From CAZVCG01 sp964626265 (GTDB lineage Bacteria > Pseudomonadota > Alphaproteobacteria > UBA9219): DNA of 27,013 nucleotides. The position numbers and the translations under genes are program-made. The stretch is taken from contig CAZVCG010000027.1 in NCBI GenBank assembly GCA_964626265.1, forward strand, positions 1 through 27,013. Reading direction: 5' to 3'. This document shows positions 1 to 7,267 of this stretch, piece by piece. The first letter of the stretch is position 1; each line of letters starts with the position of its first letter. A model generated the notes under the pieces. The model searched no databases and was not told where the DNA came from. It saw only the letters and a program-made list of their open reading frames with translations.

Positions 1-54
1 TTGTGTCCCCCTCGCTGCGGCAGTTTGGCTCAATGAAAGGTTAAATGGCTATAA
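1..54 (+). repeat. Right end of a palindromic MITE-like repeat, cut by the window edge (copy C)
   Basis: These 54 bases match the reverse complement of 8745-8798 with one mismatch (CTGCGGC against CTGTGGC). They begin inside the inner arm TTGTGTCCCC shared by the other two copies and end at GGCTATAA, which corresponds to the outer end of copy B. The rest of the element should lie to the left of the window. The copy stands just past the 3' end of the flaF gene and in opposite orientation to copy B. Confidence 0.85.
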
Positions 55-61
55 CACTTCG

Positions 62-82
62 ACCCTCCCGCAAGGGGAGGGT
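62..82. other. Stem-loop after flaF
   Basis: A short perfect stem (CCCTCCC paired with GGGAGGG around a GCAAG-type loop) lies about 25 bases past the flaF stop codon. Read in the direction of flaF no T-run follows it, so it is a poor intrinsic terminator there. Read on the plus strand a run of six T's comes about 15 bases later. It could mark the end of the flagellin-flbT-flaF transcript or protect its 3' end. Confidence 0.4.
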
Positions 83-106
83 GATTTCTGCTAATTTTTT
101 CTTTCT

Positions 107-556
107 CTACGCCGTTGTGCTAACGGAAGAAGGCGGAGGCGAATTCGGCGGCATTGCCGTGCCGGCTGTGGCCGTTTCGCTTTTCGGCTTTACGCTCAGC
201 CCTGCCGCGATATTGCGGTTAATGCTGATCAAGCCTTTCAGGATATCCTTATTGCCGTCGCCAATCGCCGCAAAGCTGGCCTTGTCGACGTAACGGCTGA
301 TGTTGAGCAACAGCGCCTTCAAATCGCGCGGCAAGGGATTGTCGGGTTCGCACAGCGTAACCTGAAACAACGTCCAAAGCTGCTGGTTGTGCTGGACGTG
401 CGCGACAAAATCGTCCTTGCTGCATTCCGGCTTGCAGGCAAGCTCCAGACGGCTCGCGCAACTTAACAACGCATGGGCTTCCGTCTCGCGCACGGTTTCG
501 TCGTTGCGTTGGTGGGCCGAATAGGTTTTCGTCTGGCTTTTGGCTTGTGCGTTCAT
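107..556 (-). CDS. flaF: Flagellar biosynthesis regulator FlaF
   Basis: FlaF is a small cytoplasmic protein restricted to alphaproteobacteria, needed for flagellin production or secretion and acting with FlbT. The 149-residue product shows the family's helical core at about residues 22-120, including the pattern around LWTLFQ (60-65) and PDNPLPRDLKALL (71-83). Residues 122-149 form a Pro/Ser/Thr-rich tail that is probably disordered. The start at 556 is supported by a strong GGAGGAAA site at 562-570, directly after the flbT stop codon. It is the last gene of a flagellin-flbT-flaF operon on the minus strand. The family is recognised from sequence pattern only, but the neighbours make the call firm. 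Confidence 0.9.
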   Translation of the reverse strand: MNAQAKSQTKTYSAHQRNDETVRETEAHALLSCASRLELACKPECSKDDFVAHVQHNQQLWTLFQVTLCEPDNPLPRDLKALLLNISRYVDKASFAAIGDGNKDILKGLISINRNIAAGLSVKPKSETATAGTAMPPNSPPPSSVSTTA

Positions 557-570
557 AAATTTTCCTCCGG

Positions 571-1017
571 TTACGATGCTTCCGCTAAGACTGGTTGTTC
601 TTGTTCTCCGTTGCCCGACACAGGATCAGGGGCCCCGCCTGACGTCTGTTGATCGGCCAACAGTTTGTGTCCAAGGCGCAAGGCCTTGAACGCTTCGCCC
701 GCATTAAGATGCGCGATGATCTGCGCAACGTTATCGGCAAGCTGCGGGTAGAGCTTGCCGAAATTCTGAAGGGTTTCGATGACCAGATTGTCGATCGGCT
801 GTCCCTTGCCCTTGAAAAGATAGATGACCTGCAAAAGGAAATAGATGTTGGTGGCGTCGGATTCGTCCTTGCGGTCGATATTCATCATATAGTCTTCGCG
901 CAAAACGGGACTGTCCGAGAGAATGAGCAACTCGGCCGGTCTGTGTCCTACGTTTTTCAGAACGGCGCCGCCTGCGAAGATTTTGCCTTCAGGCTTGACG
1001 CGAATTTTTAACGGCAT
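571..1017 (-). CDS. flbT: Flagellin mRNA regulator FlbT
   Basis: FlbT is a small post-transcriptional regulator; in Caulobacter it binds the 5' leader of flagellin mRNA and lowers its translation until assembly permits. The 148-residue product begins with the typical family N-terminus (MPLKIRVKPEGKIFAGGAV) and carries the expected ILSDSPVLREDYMM segment near residues 31-45. The last 25 residues (after about 123) are Gly/Pro/Glu-rich and probably not part of the fold. AAGGAGT at 1024-1030 supports the start. It lies between flagellin (upstream, 111 bases away, with a hairpin in the gap) and flaF (14 bases downstream). Confidence 0.92.
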   Translation of the reverse strand: MPLKIRVKPEGKIFAGGAVLKNVGHRPAELLILSDSPVLREDYMMNIDRKDESDATNIYFLLQVIYLFKGKGQPIDNLVIETLQNFGKLYPQLADNVAQIIAHLNAGEAFKALRLGHKLLADQQTSGGAPDPVSGNGEQEQPVLAEAS

Positions 1018-1081
1018 ATCCCGACTCCTTCGAGTTTATCGCCAGCTCCCATTTGTATCCCGCGTTCCGGCACCGCGGCTA

Positions 1082-1117
1082 AATTAAGAAGAGGGGGTGG
1101 GGCGAACCCCGCCCCCC
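1082..1117 (-). terminator. UUCG hairpin between flagellin and flbT
   Basis: On the minus strand, 10-20 bases after the flagellin stop codon, GGGGGCGGGG is followed by TTCG and CCCCACCCCC. This gives a stem of nine pairs plus one C-A mismatch, closed by the extra-stable UUCG tetraloop. A T-rich but broken stretch (TCTTCTTAATTT) follows at 1092-1081. It fits a partial terminator or RNA-stabilising hairpin that lets flagellin mRNA outnumber the flbT-flaF message. Confidence 0.7.
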
Positions 1118-1128
1118 CATTAAGGTTC

Positions 1129-2874
1129 TTAGAACAACTTCAGGATCGATTGAGCCAACTGACCGGAGATGGACAGTGACACGATACCGAGCTGGTTGCG
1201 AGCTTGCAGAGCCTGCATGTTCGCGCCTTCTTCGTTCGTATCCGCCAGCACCAGGTTGTCCGACGCCGTTTGAAGGGTGTCGATCAGGTTGGTGGTGAAG
1301 TCCTGACGTGTTTGCACCAGGGTGTTGTTGTTACCAAGCGATGACCCGGCGTTACGCAGCGTGCCGAGAGCGGCAGTGAGCTGGTTTTGCGCCGTGGTGA
1401 TCGCGTCGGCGACAACCGACGTTCTGGAGCCGGTCATCTGGGTCGCCCCGGATACCGTCAACGTCGAACCGGCCGTCAAAGCGTAGGTCACCGCAGCCGT
1501 GCCGGCCTTGGTGGCTTTGACGTCGGTAACCGTGATCGCGCTGAGCGTCGCGCCAGTGGTATCATAGGCGTTCACGCCCGTCGTCGTGGTCGTGCCGAGA
1601 GCCTGGCCCGTGCCGTCCGCCGTCGAGTAGGTCGTTACCGCCATTCCCGTCGTCGCGCCGCCGGCATCGACGATTTGCGAACCGGCAATCGTCTGGCCTT
1701 GCGCCAGAGCCAAGCCGGTGTAGCTGATCGTGCCCGTTGACAGGTTGTAGGTTGACGTGCTGTTCGCGGTACCGTTAGCGCCAACCGTCGATACGTCACC
1801 CGTCCGCAGGTTGATGGTCGCGGTCGACGTTCCCTGGTTGGCATACGTGGCGTGATACGCCGTGCCGCCCTGGGTATAGTTGACCTGGATCGCCTGACCC
1901 GCTGCAACCGTCAACACGATGTCGCCGTTCGCGGCCGCCGTTAACGTATTCGTGCCAAGCGTGTACGTCGCCGTACCCGCGCCTGTCGCCGTGAACTGGC
2001 CCTGGATCGTGACCGCCGAGATGTCGGCGCCCGTCGCAATGGCCGTACCCGCCGTATTGACCAAACCAGCGCCAAGGATCGTCGTACGCAAGAAAGCGCC
2101 GTTGGCGTTGTCCAGCGAGTTGGCGTTGTTGATCGTGACTGTCGCGCCGTCGGTCAAGCTGGCCGTCGTCGAGAAGTCGGCCGCCGTGCTGGTTTGCACC
2201 GCGCCCACGCCGTTCGTCGCCGTCACCGCCGAGATGTTGTTCGTCAGATCAAGCGAGCCGGAGTAAGCGCCCGTCACGTTGGCGGTCGTGCTGTTGACCG
2301 TCATCGTGTTGGTGTTCCAGACCGCGCGTGCACCCGTGGCAAAGCTGTTTTGAGCTTGACCAAGGCCCAGGCCGCCGGTTTTCAGGTTCGATCCCTGAAC
2401 CGTCAAGCTGGTCGTGTTGGTCGCGTTGAACACCACCTTCAATTGGCCAATAACCGAGTTGACAAGGTTAGTACCGTTGAAGGTCGCGTCGTTGGCGAGA
2501 TGATCGAGCTGCACCAACAAGCCGTTGTATTGCGTGGCCAAGCCGGCGCGGACGGCATCGTCTGTCGTCTGCAACGCTGAGTTCGCAATACCTTGAAGCT
2601 GGGTGACGATGGTCTTGATCGAAGTGATGGCGTCGGATGCAGCCTTGATGGTTTGCAGAGCCGTGGCCATGCTGTCTTTCAAGCCGGCGAGGTCGTTCGC
2701 GCTGTTCAAGAAGCCTTGTGACGCGAAGAATGACGTCGCGTTATCAAGAGCGCTTGAAACCTTCTTGCCCGAGGACAAGTGCGATTGCGTCGTTCCGAGC
2801 AGCTTTGCCGTGTTTTGCAACGACAGCAGGTTTGCGCGGGCCGACGCGGTTAGGGAAATATCACCAATTGCCAT
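1129..2874 (-). CDS. Flagellin
   Basis: This encodes the flagellar filament subunit, 581 residues. The N-terminal D0/D1 helices (about 1-170, starting MAIGDISLTASARANLLSLQ) and the C-terminal D1/D0 helices (about 485-581, ending in the usual SISGQLAQSILKLF) are typical. The middle 300 residues are very rich in Thr, Ala and Gly and make this longer than many alphaproteobacterial flagellins. Such a surface-exposed D2/D3-like region is the usual site of antigenic and glycan variation. AAGGAG at 2883-2889 sits eight bases before ATG. Only one flagellin gene is in the window. It is the first gene of the operon with flbT and flaF, driven by a sigma-54 promoter at about 2982-2998. Confidence 0.97.
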   Translation of the reverse strand: MAIGDISLTASARANLLSLQNTAKLLGTTQSHLSSGKKVSSALDNATSFFASQGFLNSANDLAGLKDSMATALQTIKAASDAITSIKTIVTQLQGIANSALQTTDDAVRAGLATQYNGLLVQLDHLANDATFNGTNLVNSVIGQLKVVFNATNTTSLTVQGSNLKTGGLGLGQAQNSFATGARAVWNTNTMTVNSTTANVTGAYSGSLDLTNNISAVTATNGVGAVQTSTAADFSTTASLTDGATVTINNANSLDNANGAFLRTTILGAGLVNTAGTAIATGADISAVTIQGQFTATGAGTATYTLGTNTLTAAANGDIVLTVAAGQAIQVNYTQGGTAYHATYANQGTSTATINLRTGDVSTVGANGTANSTSTYNLSTGTISYTGLALAQGQTIAGSQIVDAGGATTGMAVTTYSTADGTGQALGTTTTTGVNAYDTTGATLSAITVTDVKATKAGTAAVTYALTAGSTLTVSGATQMTGSRTSVVADAITTAQNQLTAALGTLRNAGSSLGNNNTLVQTRQDFTTNLIDTLQTASDNLVLADTNEEGANMQALQARNQLGIVSLSISGQLAQSILKLF

Positions 2875-2981
2875 AGTTAGAACTCCTTTCGAGTTACTTG
2901 GCGGACTCCTTCCACCGGGTTTTAAGTGCCGTTAACCATAATTCCCAAGAGTGAAGAACGTCTTAACAGCGTGAAATACTT

Positions 2982-2998
2982 TGCGAATCGCGTGCCAG
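2982..2998 (-). promoter_or_regulatory. Sigma-54 promoter of the flagellin operon
   Basis: Read on the minus strand, CTGGCACG (2998-2991) is a perfect -24 box, and the GG and GC are separated by exactly 10 bases (GG 2996-2995, GC 2984-2983, context TTCGCA). This is the invariant spacing of RpoN promoters and fits class III/IV flagellar genes. Transcription would start near 2971, leaving a leader of about 97 bases before the flagellin ATG, long enough for the FlbT control known in relatives. Confidence 0.8.
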
Positions 2999-3068
2999 GG
3001 CGATTCGCTTGATAAGCGTCAAGAATCATAAAAAATGTCTATTGGTCTTCCGGCGATTAGATATAAAA

Positions 3069-3120
3069 CGGCAATTATTGCCGGGTGAATTTGGTTCGCA
3101 AAACGCAAAGTGCCCGGCAA
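3069..3120. promoter_or_regulatory. GGCAA/TTGCC inverted repeats, candidate operator
   Basis: CGGCAAT-T-ATTGCCG (3069-3083) is a perfect 15-base palindrome. Its right half is extended to TTGCCGGG (3078-3085), which is repeated inverted as CCCGGCAA at 3113-3120. These three related half-sites lie between the flagellin promoter and the TPR gene and surround the possible sigma-54 site at 3091-3107. They could bind an activator or repressor; no particular regulator is implied by the sequence. Confidence 0.35.
3091..3107 (+). promoter_or_regulatory. Possible sigma-54 promoter for the TPR gene
   Basis: TTGGTTCG followed by an ACGCA box gives GG (3093-3094) and GC (3105-3106) separated by 10 bases. 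The -24 box keeps YTGG and CG, but the -12 box is weak. If used, it would make the TPR-rlmJ pair co-regulated with flagellin. GG-N10-GC alone occurs by chance, so this is tentative. Confidence 0.3.
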
Positions 3121-3182
3121 ATTTTACCCACAGAGTTTTTCCGGAAAAATTTATTTTTTGGACAATTCGTAATTTTCGTTTT

Positions 3183-3351
3183 TATGGCCGCTAATCTATT
3201 TGGCGATCAGCCTTCAAGCGACGAAAAGCGATGGGGACACAATAAAAAAGGCTCAAACAAACAAGTAACTTTCTATATGCTTTTGCTCGCCTTTTTTATT
3301 GTGTCCCCCTCGTTGCTTTTGGTTAGTCCAGGGTTTAAAAAATGGGAAAAG
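3183..3351 (+). repeat. Palindromic MITE-like repeat, copy A
   Basis: The core is a perfect 20-base inverted repeat: GGGGACACAATAAAAAAGGC at 3233-3252 and its reverse complement at 3289-3308, with a 36-base loop. Copy B (8745-8915) has the same arms and the same loop length. The left outer end (3183-3205) agrees with the B outer end at 16 of 23 positions and sits 50 bases from the core, against 51 in B. The right outer end is degenerate, so its limit is approximate. The right edge lies about 30 bases before the ATG of the TPR gene. No open reading frame inside is credible. Confidence 0.8.
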
Positions 3352-3382
3352 CAAGGGTTTTTCTCGACAGGAATTGTCCTTT

Positions 3383-4915
3383 ATGAACCGCAAACAACGC
3401 CGGATCGCCCAAAAAACGCGGCAATATCCCGGATCTGGGATCGGGGTTCAGGAGCAATTTGACAACGCGCTGCATTACCAACATTCGGGCAAACCGGCGG
3501 AAGCTGAACTGCTTTTGCTGCAAATTTTAGCGGATCATCCAAACCATGCCGACAGCCATAATCTGTTGGGCATTATTCTGTTTGAACGGGGCCAAACCCA
3601 AGAAGCCATTTCACGGCTCCAACAGGCCATAGCGTTAAACGCCAGTACCCCCGTTTACCGCAACAATCTGGGCAGCATATTCAGGGATATTGGGCGGCTC
3701 GACGAAGCAAAAGCGCTTCTTGAGCAAGCCCTCGCGCTCAGGCCCGATTACGCCGACGCGCAAAACAATTTAGGGACGATTCATTACGCCCTGCGCAACA
3801 TGGAAAAAGCCATTGAATGTTTTAAACGCACGTTGGAAATCGACCCCCAATACGTTAACGCGCACCATAATCTCGGTTCCCTTTACATGTTTCAAGGCGC
3901 GCTGGACATAGCGCAGAAGCATTATGAAAACGCGTTTCGAGCCGCGCCGCAATCTTCCGAAAGATTTATGCATTTATCCCTTCTTCGTTTTCACAAAACG
4001 CTTATGCCGGAATGGAGCGACTTGTGCTGCGAAGCGCTGGCCTATCCCTTTCTTGAGGACAAGCACAGGTTCGACATCCTTGTCCGTCTCGCCATACATC
4101 ATTGGTGCCTTGGCGAAATACGCCCGATGATGCAGGCGCTTGAAGATTCCCAAAAATATCCTTGGGCGACGGACCCCAATCTCGATGCCGACATGAAGAA
4201 CATCTGGGTTTTCCGAAGTTTTATGTTAAAGATCGCCCAGTATTACGCCAATGGAACCTACGCGCCGCAGCCATCGGAAAATAAAATCGCGTTAATTGGC
4301 GACAGTCATTGCCTGACCTATGTAAACGCGCCTCTTGTTATGGATGGAATGCTTTATGAAATCGTTCCCCACCTCGTCATGGGAGGCAAGGCCTTTCACC
4401 TTGGACGAAATGAGCCGAATTTGTTTGCGCAAGTATTCAAAGACAAACTCGACAGTTTGCCGAAAGGCGCGAAATGCATTGTGACCTTCGGCGAAATCGA
4501 TTGCCGGTTCGATGGCGGCATTATCAAGCATTTCAAAAAATATGGCGGCGATATTGACGGCATCACAAAAAACACCGCACATAATTACGTAAATGCCGTG
4601 TGCGAGGCAATGCGCATTCGCAATCTGGACGTTTCGTTTATCAACGTTCCCGCGCCTTTCTGCGAAAACATCCGGGAGAAAGCCCCCGAGTTCACATTCG
4701 ACGACGAAAAGCTGCTTGTTCACGTCATTCGACTGTTTAACGCCTGTCTCGCCCAAGCCGCCGCAATGCACGATGCGGAAATCATCGATGTTTATGGATT
4801 GTCCGTCAATGCCGAAGGCAAATCGAATGGGTTGCACCATATAGATGGTTTCCATCTCAAGCCTTATGCTCTGGCCATGGCCTTGGCGGCCGAGAAAACC
4901 TGTTCGGCGGCGTAA
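3383..4915 (+). CDS. TPR protein with C-terminal SGNH-hydrolase-like domain
   Basis: This 510-residue protein starts with MNRKQRRIAQ, common in alphaproteobacterial TPR proteins. About five tetratricopeptide repeats fill residues 22-195. The C-terminal part resembles an SGNH/GDSL esterase fold: IGDSH (305-309) for the nucleophile block, GEIDC (370-374) where the family has its third block, and a DGFH-type end (HIDGFH, 486-491) for the catalytic Asp/His. The exact substrate is unknown. Standing beside flagellin, it may act in filament or surface glycan modification; that is inference. I chose ATG 3383 (AGGAA at 3369-3373) over an in-frame TTG at 3299, because the latter lies inside the palindromic repeat and would add residues with no family resemblance. 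The stop codon is five bases from rlmJ. Confidence 0.8.
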   Translation: MNRKQRRIAQKTRQYPGSGIGVQEQFDNALHYQHSGKPAEAELLLLQILADHPNHADSHNLLGIILFERGQTQEAISRLQQAIALNASTPVYRNNLGSIFRDIGRLDEAKALLEQALALRPDYADAQNNLGTIHYALRNMEKAIECFKRTLEIDPQYVNAHHNLGSLYMFQGALDIAQKHYENAFRAAPQSSERFMHLSLLRFHKTLMPEWSDLCCEALAYPFLEDKHRFDILVRLAIHHWCLGEIRPMMQALEDSQKYPWATDPNLDADMKNIWVFRSFMLKIAQYYANGTYAPQPSENKIALIGDSHCLTYVNAPLVMDGMLYEIVPHLVMGGKAFHLGRNEPNLFAQVFKDKLDSLPKGAKCIVTFGEIDCRFDGGIIKHFKKYGGDIDGITKNTAHNYVNAVCEAMRIRNLDVSFINVPAPFCENIREKAPEFTFDDEKLLVHVIRLFNACLAQAAAMHDAEIIDVYGLSVNAEGKSNGLHHIDGFHLKPYALAMALAAEKTCSAA

Positions 4916-4920
4916 ATCCC

Positions 4921-5745
4921 ATGAACTACCGCCACATCTATCACGCAGGAAACGTTTGTGACGTCGTCAAACACGCGGTGTTGACGTTGGTTCTCGAACG
5001 TTTACGCGCCAAGGAAACGCCGTTCGCCGTTTTGGACACGCACGCGGGGTGCGGCCTTTACGACTTGAACGATCCGCGCCCGCAGAAAACGCGGGAATTC
5101 GAAGAAGGCATTGGCTGCTTGCTTAAATCCGAACCGATTCCCGAATTAGGCGCATATATAAACATCGTAAAAGATTTCTCCGCGCATGGGTTTCTTTATC
5201 CGGGTTCGCCAATGTTCACGCGCAAGATGCTGCGCGAGCAAGATCTCTTGATCGCGTGCGAATTGCATCCGAATGATTCCCAAGAATTGAAACGCCTTTT
5301 CCATCACGACAAACAGGTTCAGGTGCATGCCCGCGACGGTTACGAAGCTTTGGGAGCCTTATTGCCCCCGAAGGAAAAACGCGGGCTTGTTTTGATCGAT
5401 CCGCCGTTCGAAACGACGGATGAATTCGAACGCCTCACAAACGCTCTTTCGATCTGCGCGCGCCTGTGGCCACAGGCGTGCGTAATGATCTGGTATCCCA
5501 TCAAGGAAAGGCCCGCGATCTGGCGTTTTCATGAAGCTTTGACTTCGTTGGGGTTGCCCAAGCTTTTCTTTGCGGAGTTTATCTATGACGACGAATCGCG
5601 CCACGACCGCCTGAACGGATCGGGCCTCATCCTTGCCAACGCGCCTTGGCAAATCGATCAGGCCATCGCGCAATCTTTCGAATCGTTGCATCGCGGACTC
5701 GCAACAAAACATCAAAACAGCGTCATCAAATGGCTGAGCGCGTAA
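4921..5745 (+). CDS. rlmJ: 23S rRNA (adenine(2030)-N6)-methyltransferase RlmJ
   Basis: RlmJ methylates N6 of A2030 in 23S rRNA using S-adenosylmethionine. The 274-residue length is normal. It opens with the characteristic MNYRHIYHAGNVCDVVKH, has the SAM-binding region around DTHAGCGLYDL (39-49), and the catalytic DPPF at 160-163 (family motif DPPY/F). The long pre-motif insertion and the C-terminal SGLILANAPW segment also match. It begins five bases after the TPR gene with no good ribosome site of its own, so it is probably co-transcribed and translationally coupled. The pairing with the TPR gene looks incidental to its rRNA function. Confidence 0.96.
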   Translation: MNYRHIYHAGNVCDVVKHAVLTLVLERLRAKETPFAVLDTHAGCGLYDLNDPRPQKTREFEEGIGCLLKSEPIPELGAYINIVKDFSAHGFLYPGSPMFTRKMLREQDLLIACELHPNDSQELKRLFHHDKQVQVHARDGYEALGALLPPKEKRGLVLIDPPFETTDEFERLTNALSICARLWPQACVMIWYPIKERPAIWRFHEALTSLGLPKLFFAEFIYDDESRHDRLNGSGLILANAPWQIDQAIAQSFESLHRGLATKHQNSVIKWLSA

Positions 5746-5855
5746 CTTTCCGCCAGATTTAGAAAGAGCGTAAACAAAAGGTAAAGACAAAATTAAAAAA
5801 GCGTAAACGAATCGCCGCAACGCGTGATTTATTGGCGAGAACAAGAACGATCCGC

Positions 5856-5884
5856 TTGTCAAGTTAAATAAAATGAGTTATGTT
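5856..5884 (+). promoter_or_regulatory. Possible sigma-70-type promoter for the small FlaG-like gene
   Basis: TTGTCA (5856-5861) and TATGTT (5879-5884) are separated by 17 bases in an AT-rich part of the 234-base gap. Transcription would start near 5891 and give a leader of about 90 bases. Only the two hexamers support it. Confidence 0.4.
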
Positions 5885-5979
5885 TCTTGACTGTGGATAA
5901 ATTTTTTCGCAGCGCAAAAAGTAATTTGGTCCGGTTCAGCATCATTGAATTCGCGTGTTGACCTCTTAAGAGAAAAACA

Positions 5980-6312
5980 ATGGCCGAGTCCATTAGCAAC
6001 ATAGCCTCTCCGGTCTCGATGGCCGCGCAACAGCGCGCCGCGATGGCGCCTGCGCCGAAAGAGCCTGAGGCTTCAGGAGCCGCGCCCGCTCTTTCCACAC
6101 AACCGGTTTCGCCTTCCTTCCGTTTCGACCCGACAGCGGGCGTAATGATAACGGAGTATTTCAACAGCAACGGCGAAGTGCAGACCCAATTGCCATCGGC
6201 GGCTTCCATCGCTTACATGCGCGCAGGACTATCGCCAACGGGCATGCCGCGCGAGCACGCCGAGCCTGCGGCTCAAGCCGTCGAGCCGGAAGCGAAAGCC
6301 GTCGTAGCCTGA
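5980..6312 (+). CDS. Small protein of unknown function with a FlaG-like core
   Basis: This 110-residue protein has no signal peptide or membrane segment. Residues 1-45 are Ala/Pro/Ser-rich and residues 88-110 Ala/Glu/Pro-rich, so both ends are probably disordered. The ordered centre (about 46-85) reads FRFDPTAGVMITEYFNSNGE and then VQTQLPS. That layout, a beta-hairpin followed by a Q-x-P-S end, recalls FlaG-type proteins (D-x-x-T-G-x-x-I-x-x-I-P) and short hypothetical proteins near alphaproteobacterial flagellar genes. I infer, weakly, a flagellar accessory role. A weak AAGAGA stands before the ATG. A clear terminator follows 24 bases after the stop, so it is a single-gene unit. Confidence 0.65.
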   Translation: MAESISNIASPVSMAAQQRAAMAPAPKEPEASGAAPALSTQPVSPSFRFDPTAGVMITEYFNSNGEVQTQLPSAASIAYMRAGLSPTGMPREHAEPAAQAVEPEAKAVVA

Positions 6313-6335
6313 AGCTTACCCTCGTGAAGAGACTG

Positions 6336-6362
6336 ACCGCCCGCATCATGGGCGGTTTTTTT
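6336..6362 (+). terminator. Intrinsic terminator after the FlaG-like gene
   Basis: ACCGCCC (6336-6342), a seven-base loop and GGGCGGT (6350-6356) form a stem that is followed at once by a run of seven T's. It ends the plus-strand unit. The stem lies only about 10 bases past the stop codon of the convergent acetyltransferase gene, with an A-run on that side, so it may also serve the minus strand. Confidence 0.88.
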
Positions 6363-6372
6363 ATGCGCAACG

Positions 6373-7098
6373 TCATCTCGCCAGCTTCAACAAAATGCCG
6401 CCCTTCTCTTGTTGTTGCCCCTCCATTCTTTGCAACGCAACGCCCCTGTAGCCCCGATCCAGTAAACCCATCAATTCGTCGAAGTTCGCGACAGGATCTA
6501 TGAGCAAGCTATCCGTCTCGTCCTGAACAAAAGCCGGAACATGAAGGTCAAGATGCGCAATCACCATCCTGCATTTCCTCAACGGCGTTACGTTGGCGTG
6601 GACGATCAGGAAGCCAATGCTCAAATAGTTTTTCAGGCTTGGCGCATTGTACGCCATGATCTGGGCCAAGATGTGCCGTCTTCCCAAAGCCGGACATAAA
6701 TCCGCTTTGGCTTTCAGCATCCAGTTTTGCAAGCCCTTTCCCCGGAAGTCCGGATGCACGGCGTTGTTTTGAAAAACGGCCAGCAGTTCGGGTTTGCAGG
6801 GAGACACGGCTTGAGAACAACACAAATCGCCAATGGGCCATTGCTTATTGGGTAAAGCTAATGTTCCGTACGCCACCAATTGTTGCCCGTCTCGTTTGAA
6901 GACGCCAACCATTTTTCCCCAATCGGTCATCCGCAACCCGAATTCTTCGGCTGTTTTGTGACTGATGTCGTATTTTTGATCGTCCGGCAAACGATCGATC
7001 ACGATTTGTTGAAGCTCGATGACCTCCGGCACATCGGACGTTTCAAGCAGCCGGAGAGTATAAACTTCGGACAAACATTTCGTTTGAGGTTCCAACAT
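6373..7098 (-). CDS. GNAT-family N-acetyltransferase
   Basis: This is a cytoplasmic acetyltransferase using acetyl-CoA or another acyl-CoA; the acceptor is unknown. With the start at 7098 it has 241 residues. The GNAT motif A is clear as AVHPDFRGKGLQ (113-124; core R-G-K-G), and motif B as N-A-P-S-x-x-N-Y-x-x-x-G-F (151-163). The last 50 residues are not part of the usual fold. I chose the ATG at 7098 because AAGGAG (7106-7111) stands seven bases before it; an in-frame ATG at 7119 is upstream of this site. It is alone, convergent to the FlaG-like gene, and downstream of argG on the same strand with a 169-base gap. Confidence 0.85.
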   Translation of the reverse strand: MLEPQTKCLSEVYTLRLLETSDVPEVIELQQIVIDRLPDDQKYDISHKTAEEFGLRMTDWGKMVGVFKRDGQQLVAYGTLALPNKQWPIGDLCCSQAVSPCKPELLAVFQNNAVHPDFRGKGLQNWMLKAKADLCPALGRRHILAQIMAYNAPSLKNYLSIGFLIVHANVTPLRKCRMVIAHLDLHVPAFVQDETDSLLIDPVANFDELMGLLDRGYRGVALQRMEGQQQEKGGILLKLAR

Positions 7099-7267
7099 AA
7101 TAAAACTCCTTTGCAACAACGTTAAGCGATAGCCCTTTCGGGTCCGCCGCGCATTCGCAAAGGGGTTTCTGCTATTGATCCATCAGTAAGCGCCTCGCTT
7201 TGCGACGCGAGCGATAAAATCCGTTCGTCGTCGCACAGAGAAAAAGTGAGGCACTGTTTCGTTCATC

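Larger units (their letters stand above)
2875..3382. other. 508-base non-coding region between flagellin and the TPR gene
   Basis: This gap contains the flagellin leader and sigma-54 promoter (minus), a set of GGCAA/TTGCC half-sites, a possible second sigma-54 promoter on the plus strand, and palindromic repeat copy A. Reading frames cross it on the plus strand, but they show no start-site signal or protein-family pattern, and one of them runs straight through the repeat. I see no further gene here. Confidence 0.6.

Noticed and set aside
3299..3382. In-frame TTG extension of the TPR protein by 28 residues
   Set aside because: The TTG lies in the inner arm of the repeat, and the added residues have no resemblance to TPR proteins. 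The ATG at 3383 has AGGAA at a good distance.
3085..3462. Plus-strand open frame of 125 codons before and into the TPR gene
   Set aside because: It runs through palindromic repeat copy A, overlaps the true TPR start, has no ribosome site and shows no family pattern.
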